DNA of 64,000 nucleotides, taken from contig NZ_ARVW01000001.1 in assembly GCF_000384315.1 (NCBI RefSeq), positions 5,952,157-6,016,156 of the forward strand, read 5' to 3'. A model generated the notes under the pieces. That model saw nothing but the letters and a program-made list of their open reading frames with translations, made no database searches and was not told the DNA's origin. Both the position numbers and the translations under genes were made by a program. The stretch comes from Amycolatopsis nigrescens CSC17Ta-90. Its GTDB lineage: Bacteria > Actinomycetota > Actinomycetes > Mycobacteriales > Pseudonocardiaceae. Positions within the stretch are counted from its first letter, which is position 1. Every line of letters begins with the position of its first letter. This document shows, in pieces, positions 33,264 through 42,092 of this stretch.

Positions 33264-35621
33264 ATGATCGACATCGCAGGCAGTGCCAGGGCCAGCGGAC
33301 CGCCAGGCCGGCAGCGGTGGAAGGCGGCGCTGGAGAACCTGCGCTACGACGTACCGGCTTCGCTGGTGGTCTTCCTGGTCGCGATCCCGCTGTCCCTCGG
33401 CATCGCGCTGGCCTCCGGCGCACCGATCGTGGCCGGCCTGATCGCCGCCGTCATCGGCGGCGTGGTGGCCGGCGCGCTCGGCGGCTCGGCGCTTCAGGTC
33501 AGCGGCCCGGCCGCCGGGCTGACGGTGATCCTCGCCGAGACCATCAACACCTTCGGCTGGCTGGTCACCTGCGCCATCACGGTGGCCGCAGGCGCACTGC
33601 AGATCCTGCTCGGGCTGAGCCGGATCGCCCGCGGCGCACTGGCCATCTCGCCGGCCATCGTGCACGGCATGCTGGCCGGGATCGGCGTCACCATCGTGCT
33701 GGCGCAGCTGCACGTGGTGCTCGGCGGCTCCGCGCAGAGCTCCCCGATCGACAACGTGCTCGAGCTGCCGCGCCAGATCGTCGAGCATCACGACCAGGCG
33801 GTGCTGATCGGCCTGCTCACCATCGGCATCCTGCTGATCTGGGGCAAGCTGCCCAAGATCGTGCGGAAGGTGCCTGGCCCGCTGGCCGCGATCGTGCTGG
33901 TGACCGTGCTGGCCACCGGCCTGAACATGGACCTGGCCAGGGTCGAGGTGCCGGCGAACCTGCTCGACATCAGCTTCGTGCCGGTCTTCCCCGATGGCGG
34001 CTGGTTCGACTTCGGCGTCGCCGTGGTCACCTTCGCGCTCGTGGCCAGCGTCGAGAGCCTGCTGTCCGCGGTGGCCGTGGACAAGATGCACACCGGCAAG
34101 CGGGCCAACCTGAACCGCGAGCTGATCGGACAGGGCGCGGCCAACATGACCTCCGGCGCGCTCGGCGGCCTGCCGGTCACCGGCGTGATCGTGCGCAGCT
34201 CGACCAACGTGCAGTCCGGCGCCAGGAGCAGGGCCTCCGCGATCCTGCACGGGGTGTGGATCCTGCTGTTCGTGGTGCTGCTCGCCGGGCTGCTGCAGAA
34301 CATTCCGCTTGCCGCGCTGGCCGGGCTGCTGGTGCACGTCGGCGCGAAACTGGTGAACATCGGGCACATCAAGGACGTGCTGCGCCACGGCGACCTGCCG
34401 GTGTACCTGATCACCCTGGTCGGGGTGGTCGGTATCGACCTGCTGACCGGTGTGCTGATCGGGATCGCCGCCGCCGCGCTGATGATGCTGCGCCGTCTGC
34501 TCTGGTCCGGAATCCACGCGGAGCCCGACGGCGACGGCTGGCGGGTGGTGGTCGAAGGAGCACTCGCCTCCCTTTCCATACCGCGGCTGTCCGCGGTGCT
34601 CGGCGGGATCCCGCGCGGCACCAGGGTCACCCTGGAGCTCATCGTCGACTACCTGGACCATGCCGCCTTCGACACCCTCTCCTCCTGGCAGCACGCGCAC
34701 GAGGCAGCGGGCGGTACGGTGATCGTGGACGAGGTCGGCCATCCGTGGTTCGGTCGGGGCAAGGCGGGCGAGCCGACCGTGCACAAGGCCGACGCGCAGC
34801 GGATCGTGCCGCGCTGGTTCGCGCCGTGGTCGGACTGGCAGCAGGCGCACGAGGACGGCGACCACCCGCGCCACGCCGACCGGCACGCACGGCCCAACGG
34901 CGTGGTGCCGGAGCAGCGGGTCGGGCCGCCGGTCAGCTCGATGCGGCGCGGCATGCTGGAGTTCCAGCGGCGGACCTCGCGGCTGGTCCGGCCGACGCTG
35001 AGCAGGCTGGCCGACAGCCAGCAGCCCGAGACCCTGTTCATCACCTGCGGTGACGCCAGGATCGTGCCGAACATCATCACCACCAGCGGTCCCGGCGACC
35101 TGTTCACCGTGCGCAACATCGGCAACCTGGTGCCGGACCACGCGACCTGCGCCGAGGGCGCGGACGCCTCCATCGGCGCCGCGGTCGAGTTCGCGGTCGG
35201 GGTGCTCCGGGTGCGCGAGGTGGTGGTCTGCGGGCACTCCTCCTGCGGTGCGATGAAGGCGCTGCTCGGTGGCTCCCCGGAGGACGCGCCGGCACTGCGG
35301 TCCTGGCTCCGGCACGCGGAGGACAGCGTGCTCCGCTACCGCAGCCGGCCGCGGCTGCTGGTGGACGGCGAGGCGCCGCGAGCCGAGCCCGACCAGCTGG
35401 CCCTGCACAACGTGCTGCAGCAGCTGGAGCGGCTGCGGGAGTACCCGACGATCGCGCGGGCCGAGGCGCTCGGCGAGGTGGATCTGGTCGGGATGTACTT
35501 CCACGTGGGAGACGCCCAGGTGTACCTCTACGACGGCCGGACCGGGTCGTTCGGCTCCGCCGATGCGCCGGGCGCGCCGGCCAGGATGAACGGTTCGGCA
35601 TCGGAGATCATCACCCGATAG
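33264..35621 (+). CDS. SulP anion transporter fused to a beta-carbonic anhydrase
   Basis: 785 residues from ATG 33264, with GGAGG upstream. Residues about 20-415 are the SulP membrane domain (about ten to twelve helices, RYDVPASLVVFLVAIPLSLG near its start). A short STAS-like segment follows at about 420-510. The C-terminus from about 560 is a beta-class carbonic anhydrase with all zinc-site residues: CGDAR (Cys595, Asp597, Arg599) and CGHSSC (His658, Cys661). The fusion suggests bicarbonate uptake coupled to CO2/HCO3- exchange; sulfate or another anion is possible. M. tuberculosis has a similar fusion (Rv3273). It lies between bioA and bioD. Confidence 0.88.
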   Translation: MIDIAGSARASGPPGRQRWKAALENLRYDVPASLVVFLVAIPLSLGIALASGAPIVAGLIAAVIGGVVAGALGGSALQVSGPAAGLTVILAETINTFGWLVTCAITVAAGALQILLGLSRIARGALAISPAIVHGMLAGIGVTIVLAQLHVVLGGSAQSSPIDNVLELPRQIVEHHDQAVLIGLLTIGILLIWGKLPKIVRKVPGPLAAIVLVTVLATGLNMDLARVEVPANLLDISFVPVFPDGGWFDFGVAVVTFALVASVESLLSAVAVDKMHTGKRANLNRELIGQGAANMTSGALGGLPVTGVIVRSSTNVQSGARSRASAILHGVWILLFVVLLAGLLQNIPLAALAGLLVHVGAKLVNIGHIKDVLRHGDLPVYLITLVGVVGIDLLTGVLIGIAAAALMMLRRLLWSGIHAEPDGDGWRVVVEGALASLSIPRLSAVLGGIPRGTRVTLELIVDYLDHAAFDTLSSWQHAHEAAGGTVIVDEVGHPWFGRGKAGEPTVHKADAQRIVPRWFAPWSDWQQAHEDGDHPRHADRHARPNGVVPEQRVGPPVSSMRRGMLEFQRRTSRLVRPTLSRLADSQQPETLFITCGDARIVPNIITTSGPGDLFTVRNIGNLVPDHATCAEGADASIGAAVEFAVGVLRVREVVVCGHSSCGAMKALLGGSPEDAPALRSWLRHAEDSVLRYRSRPRLLVDGEAPRAEPDQLALHNVLQQLERLREYPTIARAEALGEVDLVGMYFHVGDAQVYLYDGRTGSFGSADAPGAPARMNGSASEIITR

Positions 35622-35671
35622 TCAGGTGCTGGACAGGTCCGCTGCCGACGCCGGTACTAGGGTCGTCACCC

Positions 35672-36394
35672 GTGAGCATGCTGGTGGTGACCGGAACTGG
35701 GACCGGCGTCGGCAAGACCATGGTGACCGCGGCGATCGCCGCGCTGGCCAAGGAACGCGGTCAGCGGGTCGCGGTGCTCAAACCCGCGCAGACCGGCGTG
35801 CTGCCCGAGGAGCCGGGTGACCTGGCCGAGGTGCGCCGGTTCGCTGGTGACCTGACCGCCCGTGAGCTGCGGCGGTACCCGGACCCGCTGTCGCCGGAGG
35901 CGGCCGCCCGGCGAAGCGGGATCGAACCGGTCACCCCGGCGGAGGCGGCGAAGGTGGCTTCGGAGCTGGACGCCGAACACGACCTGGTGCTGATCGAGGG
36001 TGCCGGCGGCCTGCTCGTGCGGTTCGACCCCGGCGGCAGCACGCTGGCCGACCTCGCCTGGTCGCTCGGCTCGCTGGTGCTGGTGGTCGCCGAGGCCGGG
36101 CTCGGCACGCTGAACGCGACCGCGCTGACCGCCGAGGTGGCCACCTCGCGCGGGCTGAACGTGGCCGGGGTGATCATCGGCTCCTGGCCTTCGGATCCGG
36201 GGCTGGCCGAGCTGTCCAACGTGGCGGACCTGCCGGTGGCCGCCGGGGCGCCGCTGCTCGGTGCGCTGCCGGCCGGTCTCGGCGAGCTGACCCGCGAGGA
36301 GTTCCTGGTGCAGGCGCGCGACGGCCTTTCGCCGTGGTTCGGCGGCGAGTTCGATCCGGAGTGCTTCGCCGGGAGCACGTCCGCGCAGACGTGA
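35672..36394 (+). CDS. bioD: ATP-dependent dethiobiotin synthetase
   Basis: 240 residues. P-loop VTGTGTGVGKT is at about 6-16; VLKPAQTGV and LIEGAGGLLV complete the active site. BioD carboxylates 7,8-diaminopelargonate with CO2 and ATP to give dethiobiotin. GTG 35672 is taken as start; ATG 35678 two codons later is equally possible. A -10-like TAGGGT (35658-35663) lies eight bases upstream of the GTG, suggesting its own, nearly leaderless promoter. bioB follows 74 bases downstream. Confidence 0.92.
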   Translation: MSMLVVTGTGTGVGKTMVTAAIAALAKERGQRVAVLKPAQTGVLPEEPGDLAEVRRFAGDLTARELRRYPDPLSPEAAARRSGIEPVTPAEAAKVASELDAEHDLVLIEGAGGLLVRFDPGGSTLADLAWSLGSLVLVVAEAGLGTLNATALTAEVATSRGLNVAGVIIGSWPSDPGLAELSNVADLPVAAGAPLLGALPAGLGELTREEFLVQARDGLSPWFGGEFDPECFAGSTSAQT

Positions 36395-36468
36395 CCCGGG
36401 TCTCTGTGCGCCGGGAAGCAACTCAGGCACGATGAGCTAGCCGAACCGTCGACGCCAGAGGAGAAGTC

Positions 36469-37509
36469 GTGACCGCAGCACCCGGACAGGCCGAGCAGGT
36501 CCACCGCGCCGACGCCGACGTGCTCGCAGTGGCCAGGGAGCAGGTGCTCGAGCGTGGTACCGGGCTTGGCGAACAGCAGTTGCTCGAGGTGCTCCGGCTC
36601 GGCGACGACCGGCTGACCGAGCTGCTGGCGCTGGCGCACGAGGTGCGGATGCGCTGGTGCGGGCCGGAAGTCGAGGTCGAGGGCATCATCAGCCTGAAGA
36701 CCGGCGGCTGCCCGGAGGACTGCCACTTCTGCTCGCAGTCCGGCCGGTTCCCGACCCCGGTGCGCTCGGCCTGGCTGGACATTCCCGGGCTGGTGAAGGC
36801 CGCCAGGCAGACCGCGGAGACCGGGGCGACCGAGTTCTGCATCGTGGCCGCCGTGCGCGGCCCGGACAAGCGTCTGCTGTCCCAGGTGCGTGCCGGTATC
36901 GAGGCGATCCGCGCGGACGGCAACGACATCCAGATCGCCTGCTCGCTGGGCATGCTCACGCAGGAGCAGGTGGACGAGCTGGTCGAGATGGGCGTGCACC
37001 GCTACAACCACAACCTGGAGACGGCCCGCTCGCACTTCCCCGAGGTGGTCACCACGCACACCTGGGAGGAGCGCTGGGAGACCCTGCGGATGATCCGCGA
37101 GGCCGGTATGGAGGTCTGCTGCGGCGGCATCATCGGGATGGGCGAGACCGTCGAGCAGCGCGCCGAGTTCGCCGCGCAGCTGGCCGAGCTGGGGCCGGAC
37201 GAGTGCACGATGAACTTCCTCATCCCGCAGCCGGGCACGCCGTACGAGAACTACGAGGTGGTCGAGGGCAAGGACGCGCTGCGCACGGTGGCCGCGTTCC
37301 GGCTGGCGATGCCGCGTCCGCTGCTGCGGTTCTCCGGTGGTCGTGAGCTGACCTTCGGCGACCTCGGCACCGAGCGGGGCATGCTCGGCGGCATCAACGC
37401 GATCATCGTCGGCAACTACCTGACCAACCTCGGCCGTCCGGCCAGCAAGGACCTGGAGATGCTGGACGAGCTGAAGATGCCGGTCAAGGCGCTGAGCGAA
37501 ACCTTGTGA
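36469..37509 (+). CDS. bioB: Biotin synthase (radical SAM)
   Basis: 346 residues. The radical-SAM cluster motif is CPEDCHFC (Cys81, Cys85, Cys88); [12 protein letters not shown] and CSQS are BioB signatures. It inserts sulfur into dethiobiotin using a second Fe-S cluster as donor. GTG 36469 follows GAGGAGAAG. Its last bases overlap the start of the next small gene (GTGA), which resembles the biotin synthase auxiliary protein. Confidence 0.95.
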   Translation: MTAAPGQAEQVHRADADVLAVAREQVLERGTGLGEQQLLEVLRLGDDRLTELLALAHEVRMRWCGPEVEVEGIISLKTGGCPEDCHFCSQSGRFPTPVRSAWLDIPGLVKAARQTAETGATEFCIVAAVRGPDKRLLSQVRAGIEAIRADGNDIQIACSLGMLTQEQVDELVEMGVHRYNHNLETARSHFPEVVTTHTWEERWETLRMIREAGMEVCCGGIIGMGETVEQRAEFAAQLAELGPDECTMNFLIPQPGTPYENYEVVEGKDALRTVAAFRLAMPRPLLRFSGGRELTFGDLGTERGMLGGINAIIVGNYLTNLGRPASKDLEMLDELKMPVKALSETL

Positions 37510-37709
37510 CCGGGCCCGCGACCGGCCGCCGGTTCTGCGTGCACTGCGGTGCGCTCGCCGACGGCGGCGAGCACGACGCCTGCCGGTCCCCGCGCCACGC
37601 GCTCGAACCGCCGCGGTTCTGCGCGGAGTGCGCCCGCCGGATGGTGGTCCAGGTGACCCCGGCCGGCTGGACGGCGCGCTGCAGCCGACACGGGGAGACG
37701 TCGTCCTGA
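37506..37709 (+). CDS. bsaP: Biotin synthase auxiliary protein (BsaP-like)
   Basis: 67 residues with six cysteines: C11-x2-C14, C26, C39-x2-C42 and C59. The four-base overlap with bioB and the size match mycobacterial Rv1590, recently described as BsaP, a small Fe-S protein that mycobacterial biotin synthase needs for activity. The cysteine pairs would form the cluster site. The role is taken from position and cysteine pattern, not from a search. Confidence 0.78.
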   Translation: MTGPATGRRFCVHCGALADGGEHDACRSPRHALEPPRFCAECARRMVVQVTPAGWTARCSRHGETSS

Positions 37710-37771
37710 ACCTGGCACGGTCACCGGCTACTCTCGGCAGACCGCGGTCGCAGCGGGTGAGGGAGGTTGGC

Positions 37772-38365
37772 ATGGCTGATCCGTCGGCGGAACCGCAGCA
37801 GGCTTCCGCGCCGGCTGGTTCTCCGTGGCTGTTCGCGATTCCGCGCGAGCGGCCGAAGGTGGTGGTCAAGGCCGATCTGCTGCCCGCGGTCAGCGTGCTG
37901 TCCATGATCAGCCTGCTCGGCATCCCGCTGGGTTGGCTCTGGTCGATGCTGGCGCCGCCGGAACGGGTGCGGGTGGTGGCGGCGACCGGACCGCCGGTGC
38001 CGTTGCAGCTGGAGAGCTGGCACCGGTTCGACGCGATGGTGATCTACGTGCTGCTCGGCCTGTCCGCCGGGCTGGTCACCGGCGCCGTGGTGTGGCTGAT
38101 GCGGGAACGGCGCGGCCCGGTGGTGCTGTTCGCGATGGTGGCGGGCTCAGCGCTGGCCGGCTGGCTGGGCACGATGATGGCCACCGCGTTCGCGAACGGC
38201 CGCTACGAGGTCACCGCCCCACCTGCGCTCGGTGCCGTGCTGGAGCAGGCGCCGGAGGTCGGCACGCTGTGGGTGCTGCTCGCCCAGCCGCTGGCCGCCG
38301 CGCTGGTCTACGGCCTGCTCGCGGCCTGGAACGGCCGGGACGATCTGGGCCGGCGGCTGGGCTGA
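37772..38365 (+). CDS. DUF2567 membrane protein
   Basis: 197 residues from ATG 37772, preceded by GAGGGAGG. A Pro/Ala-rich cytoplasmic N-terminus leads into four membrane helices (about 40-62, 88-110, 118-138, 165-187). The gene order bioB, small cysteine protein, four-helix protein equals Rv1589-Rv1591, where Rv1591 belongs to DUF2567. Function unknown; a link to biotin is suggested only by position. Confidence 0.78.
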   Translation: MADPSAEPQQASAPAGSPWLFAIPRERPKVVVKADLLPAVSVLSMISLLGIPLGWLWSMLAPPERVRVVAATGPPVPLQLESWHRFDAMVIYVLLGLSAGLVTGAVVWLMRERRGPVVLFAMVAGSALAGWLGTMMATAFANGRYEVTAPPALGAVLEQAPEVGTLWVLLAQPLAAALVYGLLAAWNGRDDLGRRLG

Positions 38366-38474
38366 ACCGGCGCCCGGCCGGTGTCCCCGCCGGTACTGAA
38401 AGGTTTGCCGTCTTCACCGCCGCCGTATCCGCGGAATCACTACGCTGGGCCGCACTCGAGGGGAAGGCGGCGTT

Positions 38475-39545
38475 GTGCCGGACGACAAGGCGGAAGACGA
38501 AATAACCAGGTCCGCGACCAGGATGCGGTTTCCCGGGATCAGCCCGCGTGCCTATGAGCATCCGGTGGACCGGGGTGCGCTGGCGACGCTGCGCATGGTG
38601 CCGGGGTTCGCGCAGGCGCTCAAGGCGGTCGCCGGGTTCTACAGCGAACGCGGCGAGCGGCTGATGGCGCTGGCCTCGGCGATCAGGGTCGGCCCGCGCC
38701 AGTATCCGGAGCTGGACCGGCTGCGCCACGACTGCGCCGAGGTGCTGGACATAACGCAGGTGCCGAACATCTTCGTGTCCCGCAGTCCCGAGGCCATCGC
38801 GATGACGATCGGCATGGACGAGCCGTTCATCGTGCTCAGCACCGGCCTGGTCGAGCTGATGAGCATCGAGGAACTGCGGTTCGTGATCGGCCACGAGATG
38901 GGCCACGTGCTCTCCGGGCACGCGGTGTACCGGACCATGCTGCTCCGGCTGATCGGCCTGCAGCTGTCCATGTCGTGGACCCCGGTCAGCGCGCTCGGCC
39001 TGCGCGCGATCATCGCCGCGCTGAACGAGTGGTACCGCAAGGCGGAGCTGTCCTGCGACCGTGCCGGGCTGCTCTGCGGCCAGGACGCGTCGGTGGCGCT
39101 GCGCGCGCAGATCCTGGTGGCGGGCGGGATCGACCCGGCCAAGGTGGACATTCCATCGTTCCTGCAGCAGGCGACCGAGTACGAGTCCGTGGACGACATT
39201 CGCGACAGCCTGCTCAAGCTGCGCTACGTGCACGGCATGTCGCATCCGCTGGCCGTGGTGCGGGCCGCGCAGCTGCAGAAATGGGTGGCGTCGGAGGACT
39301 ACCGCGCCATCCTCACCGGCGACTACCCGCGCCGCGACGACGACCGGCCGGCCAGCACCTGGACCGACGACGTCAAGTCGGCGGCGCAGTCCTACAAGGA
39401 CTCCTTCGCGGCTTCCACGGACCCGCTGGCGAAGGTGTTCAGCGATGTCGGCGAGGCGGTCTCCGGTGCGGCCGGCAAGGTGTGGAGCAAGTTCAACCCG
39501 CGCGAGAACGGCGGCGGTGACGACGGCGGCGGCACTGCCGGCTGA
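38475..39545 (+). CDS. M48-family zinc metallopeptidase
   Basis: 356 residues from GTG 38475. The zinc motif VIGHEMGHVLSGH gives His140, Glu141 and His144; the third ligand is Glu191 in KAELSCDRAGL, the typical M48 E-x3-D motif. The C-terminal about 100 residues are polar, ending in a Gly/Asp-rich tail. The helix LRLIGLQLSMSW and the following segment (about 155-185) may touch the membrane. HtpX-like proteases of this kind degrade misfolded membrane proteins, but this one lacks the N-terminal membrane helices of HtpX. Confidence 0.87.
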   Translation: MPDDKAEDEITRSATRMRFPGISPRAYEHPVDRGALATLRMVPGFAQALKAVAGFYSERGERLMALASAIRVGPRQYPELDRLRHDCAEVLDITQVPNIFVSRSPEAIAMTIGMDEPFIVLSTGLVELMSIEELRFVIGHEMGHVLSGHAVYRTMLLRLIGLQLSMSWTPVSALGLRAIIAALNEWYRKAELSCDRAGLLCGQDASVALRAQILVAGGIDPAKVDIPSFLQQATEYESVDDIRDSLLKLRYVHGMSHPLAVVRAAQLQKWVASEDYRAILTGDYPRRDDDRPASTWTDDVKSAAQSYKDSFAASTDPLAKVFSDVGEAVSGAAGKVWSKFNPRENGGGDDGGGTAG

Positions 39546-39556
39546 AAACGCCGGAG

Positions 39557-40270
39557 TCAGTTGAGGTTGGGCGGGCGGGCGTCGTCGAGCTCGGAGTGCG
39601 GGACCGGCACGGCCCGGAGCGCGCCGAGGAAGCCGGCCTCGCGGTTGAGCAGCCGGCAGACGATCCGGAGCCGGCGCAGCGGGTGGGTCTCCTCCAGCAG
39701 CAGCTGCCGGTCGTCCAGGGTGAGCAGGCAGTCCGCGGCGAGCAGGTGGGCCAGGTCGGCCACGCTCGTCTCCGGTGGGGGCGCGTCCCAGTCGGCGCGC
39801 TCCCATGCGGACTCGCAGTACCGCCGGTGCGCCGCCCGTGCCACGTCCCCGAGCAGCTCGGCGGCCTCGTCGCAGCCGGGCGGCAACGGCTCGTCTGGCA
39901 GCCATTCCACGGTGCCCATCAGGTACGGGGCGCTGGTGGTGTCCACGTCCAGCAGCCGGAACCGGTGCTTGCCGGTGGTGATGATGTCGAAGCGCCCGTC
40001 CGGCAGCCGCTGCGCCTCCCTGAGCAGCGCGCTGCAGCCGACCGGGTGCACGTGCTCGAGGCCCTCCACCTCGCGGACCAGCGAGGTCTTGATGGCCACG
40101 ATGCCGAACTGCCGGTTCGCCACCGTGCCGGTCACCAGGTCCACCGCGAGCTGGCGGTAGCGCGGCTCGAACAGGTGCAGCGGCAGGTTCGCGCCGGGCA
40201 GCAGCACGGTCTGCAACGGGAACAACGGCACCGTGGTGCGCGTCGCGCCGCTCTCCGCTGTACCGGTCAC
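39557..40270 (-). CDS. LON substrate-binding domain protein
   Basis: 237 residues. The N-terminal Lon (LAN) domain shows VPLFPLQTVLLPGANLPLHL, FEPRYRQLAVDL and FGIVAIK, followed by a helical C-terminal part. There is no ATPase or protease domain, so it is a stand-alone substrate-binding member of the family. Start GTG 40270 stands six bases after TAACGT (40282-40277 on this strand), suggesting a leaderless transcript. It converges with the M48 gene, 11 bases away. Confidence 0.87.
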   Translation of the reverse strand: MTGTAESGATRTTVPLFPLQTVLLPGANLPLHLFEPRYRQLAVDLVTGTVANRQFGIVAIKTSLVREVEGLEHVHPVGCSALLREAQRLPDGRFDIITTGKHRFRLLDVDTTSAPYLMGTVEWLPDEPLPPGCDEAAELLGDVARAAHRRYCESAWERADWDAPPPETSVADLAHLLAADCLLTLDDRQLLLEETHPLRRLRIVCRLLNREAGFLGALRAVPVPHSELDDARPPNLN

Positions 40271-40319
40271 TGGTCTACGTTACGTCGAAGCGGGGGGCCG
40301 CGCTGGCTGGCCGGAATCG

Positions 40320-41021
40320 CTACCTGGCCTCACCCGGCGGCCGGAAGACCGCGAACGGATCGGTGACCTGCATGCCGTCACCCGCGAAGGAGAACAGCGC
40401 GGCGGGCCTGCCGCCGCTGCGGCCGGGGGACGCGGTGTGCCCGGTCGGGGTGAGCACGCCACGGCGGGCGAGCACCCGCTGCAGGTTCGTCGCGGACACC
40501 TTGTAGCCCAGCGCGGCCGAGTACAGCTCGCGCAGCGCGGAGATGGTGAACTCGGCCGGCGCCAGTGCGAAGCCTGCGTTGGTGTAGCAGAGCTTGGAGC
40601 GCAGCCGGTCGCGGGCGCGAAGCACGATCGCCTGGTGGTCGAAGGCGGTCCGCGGCAGCGTGTCCAGTTCGTGCCACTCGGTGTCCTCCGGTACCTCGGG
40701 GTCCACATCGGAGGGCACCAGGCCGAGAAAGGCGGTGGCCACCACGCGCGGGCCGGGAACTCGGTCCGGCGCGCTGAACACGGCCAGCTGCTCCACGTGC
40801 TTGAGCTGGCGGATGTCGACCTTCTCGGCGAGCTGGCGGCGGATCGAAGTCTCCACGTCCTCGTCCGGTCGCAACCGTCCACCCGGCAGCGACCAGCGGC
40901 CGAGGTGCGGATCGAGCGCGCGGCGCCACAGCAGCACGCGGAGTGTGGCGTAACGCACCTGAAGTACCGCGCACAAGACCTCGTGTGCCAGTGGGGCGTG
41001 GGTGTTAATATGACTTCGCAC
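40320..41021 (-). CDS. nrtR: NrtR-type Nudix-related transcriptional regulator of NAD synthesis
   Basis: 233 residues. The N-terminal Nudix fold (about 15-145) has a Nudix box with several changes from G-x5-E-x7-REUxEE (GGRLRPDEDVETSIRRQLAE), as in NrtR proteins that bind rather than cut ADP-ribose. The C-terminal about 75 residues form a winged helix (SALRELYSAALGYKVSATNL). NrtR represses NAD synthesis genes and releases DNA on binding NAD-related ligands. It is divergent from nadA, and the 48-bp gap is filled by a 25-bp palindrome over both promoters. TATAAT lies eight bases before GTG 41021. Confidence 0.82.
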   Translation of the reverse strand: MRSHINTHAPLAHEVLCAVLQVRYATLRVLLWRRALDPHLGRWSLPGGRLRPDEDVETSIRRQLAEKVDIRQLKHVEQLAVFSAPDRVPGPRVVATAFLGLVPSDVDPEVPEDTEWHELDTLPRTAFDHQAIVLRARDRLRSKLCYTNAGFALAPAEFTISALRELYSAALGYKVSATNLQRVLARRGVLTPTGHTASPGRSGGRPAALFSFAGDGMQVTDPFAVFRPPGEAR

Positions 41022-41046
41022 GGTTTTCGATTATAAGGCGAAAACC
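41022..41046. promoter_or_regulatory. NrtR operator overlapping the nrtR/nadA promoters
   Basis: GGTTTTCG-N9-CGAAAACC is a perfect 8-base inverted repeat. Its spacer (ATTATAAGG) reads on the minus strand as a consensus TATAAT for nrtR, and on the plus strand it supplies an A/T-rich -10 region for nadA. A bound dimer would shut both directions, as expected for an autoregulated repressor. Confidence 0.7.
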
Positions 41047-41069
41047 AGCGGGCGGTCCAGGAGGGTCAA

Positions 41070-42092
41070 ATGACCGACGTGATGACTTATCCGGCAGCGG
41101 ACGACTTGACGCCGTACAGCGGTGTCGAGCCGGACGAGGCGTGGGCCGAGGAGGTGCGCAGGCTCGCTCGTGAGCGCGATGCCGTGGTGCTGGCGCACAA
41201 CTACCAGGTTCCGGCCATTCAGGACATAGCCGACCACACCGGCGATTCGCTTGCGCTGAGCCGGATCGCGGCGGCCAGCGACGCGTCCACCATCGTCTTC
41301 TGCGGCGTGCACTTCATGGCCGAGACCGCGAAGATCCTGGCTCCGGACAAGACCGTGCTGATCCCGGACGCGCGGGCTGGCTGCTCGCTGGCCGACTCGA
41401 TCACCGGTGCGCAACTGCGGGAATGGAAGGCCGAACACCCCGGCGCGGTCGTGGTGTCCTATGTGAACACCACCGCGGAGGTCAAGGCGGAGACCGACAT
41501 CTGCTGCACCTCTTCGAACGCGGTCGAGGTGGTCGCGTCCATCCCGGCGGACCGCGAGGTGCTGTTCCTGCCGGACCAGTTCCTCGGCGCGCACGTCAAG
41601 CGCAAGACCGGCAGGGAGAACCTGCACATCTGGGCCGGCGAATGCCATGTGCACGCCGGTATCAACGGCCCGGAGCTGGCCGAGCGCGCGGCTGCGAATC
41701 CGGACGCGGACCTGTTCATCCACCCCGAATGCGGCTGTGCCACCTCCGCGCTCTACCTGGCCGGTGAAGGCGCGGTGGCCGCGGAGCGGGTGAAGATCCT
41801 GTCCACTGGGGACATGGTGCACGCGGCGCGCGACACCAGCGCCCGCTCGGTTCTGGTGGCCACCGAGATCGGCATGCTGCACCAGTTGCGCAAGGCGGCG
41901 CCGGAAATCGACTTCCGCGCGGTGAACGACAGGGCGTCCTGCCGGTACATGAAGATGATCACCCCGGCCGCGCTGCTGCGATGCCTGCGCGAAGGAGCCG
42001 ACGAGGTGCATGTGGACATCGAGACCGCCGGTCGGGCCAAGGCCTCGGTGCAGCGGATGATCGAGATCGGGCAGCCGGGCGGCGGCGAGTGA
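41070..42092 (+). CDS. nadA: Quinolinate synthase A
   Basis: 340 residues. NadA condenses iminoaspartate with dihydroxyacetone phosphate to quinolinate, using a [4Fe-4S] cluster. Visible signatures are [42 protein letters not shown] and [13 protein letters not shown], with cluster cysteines among these. ATG 41070 is preceded by GGAGG. Its stop overlaps the GTG of nadB. First gene of nadABC, controlled by the NrtR-type operator immediately upstream. Confidence 0.94.
   Translation: MTDVMTYPAADDLTPYSGVEPDEAWAEEVRRLARERDAVVLAHNYQVPAIQDIADHTGDSLALSRIAAASDASTIVFCGVHFMAETAKILAPDKTVLIPDARAGCSLADSITGAQLREWKAEHPGAVVVSYVNTTAEVKAETDICCTSSNAVEVVASIPADREVLFLPDQFLGAHVKRKTGRENLHIWAGECHVHAGINGPELAERAAANPDADLFIHPECGCATSALYLAGEGAVAAERVKILSTGDMVHAARDTSARSVLVATEIGMLHQLRKAAPEIDFRAVNDRASCRYMKMITPAALLRCLREGADEVHVDIETAGRAKASVQRMIEIGQPGGGE

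Noticed and set aside
33057..35504. An 815-codon minus-strand frame antisense to the SulP-carbonic anhydrase gene
   Set aside because: The plus strand encodes an intact transporter and zinc enzyme; the antisense product is His/Gln/Arg-rich without motifs.
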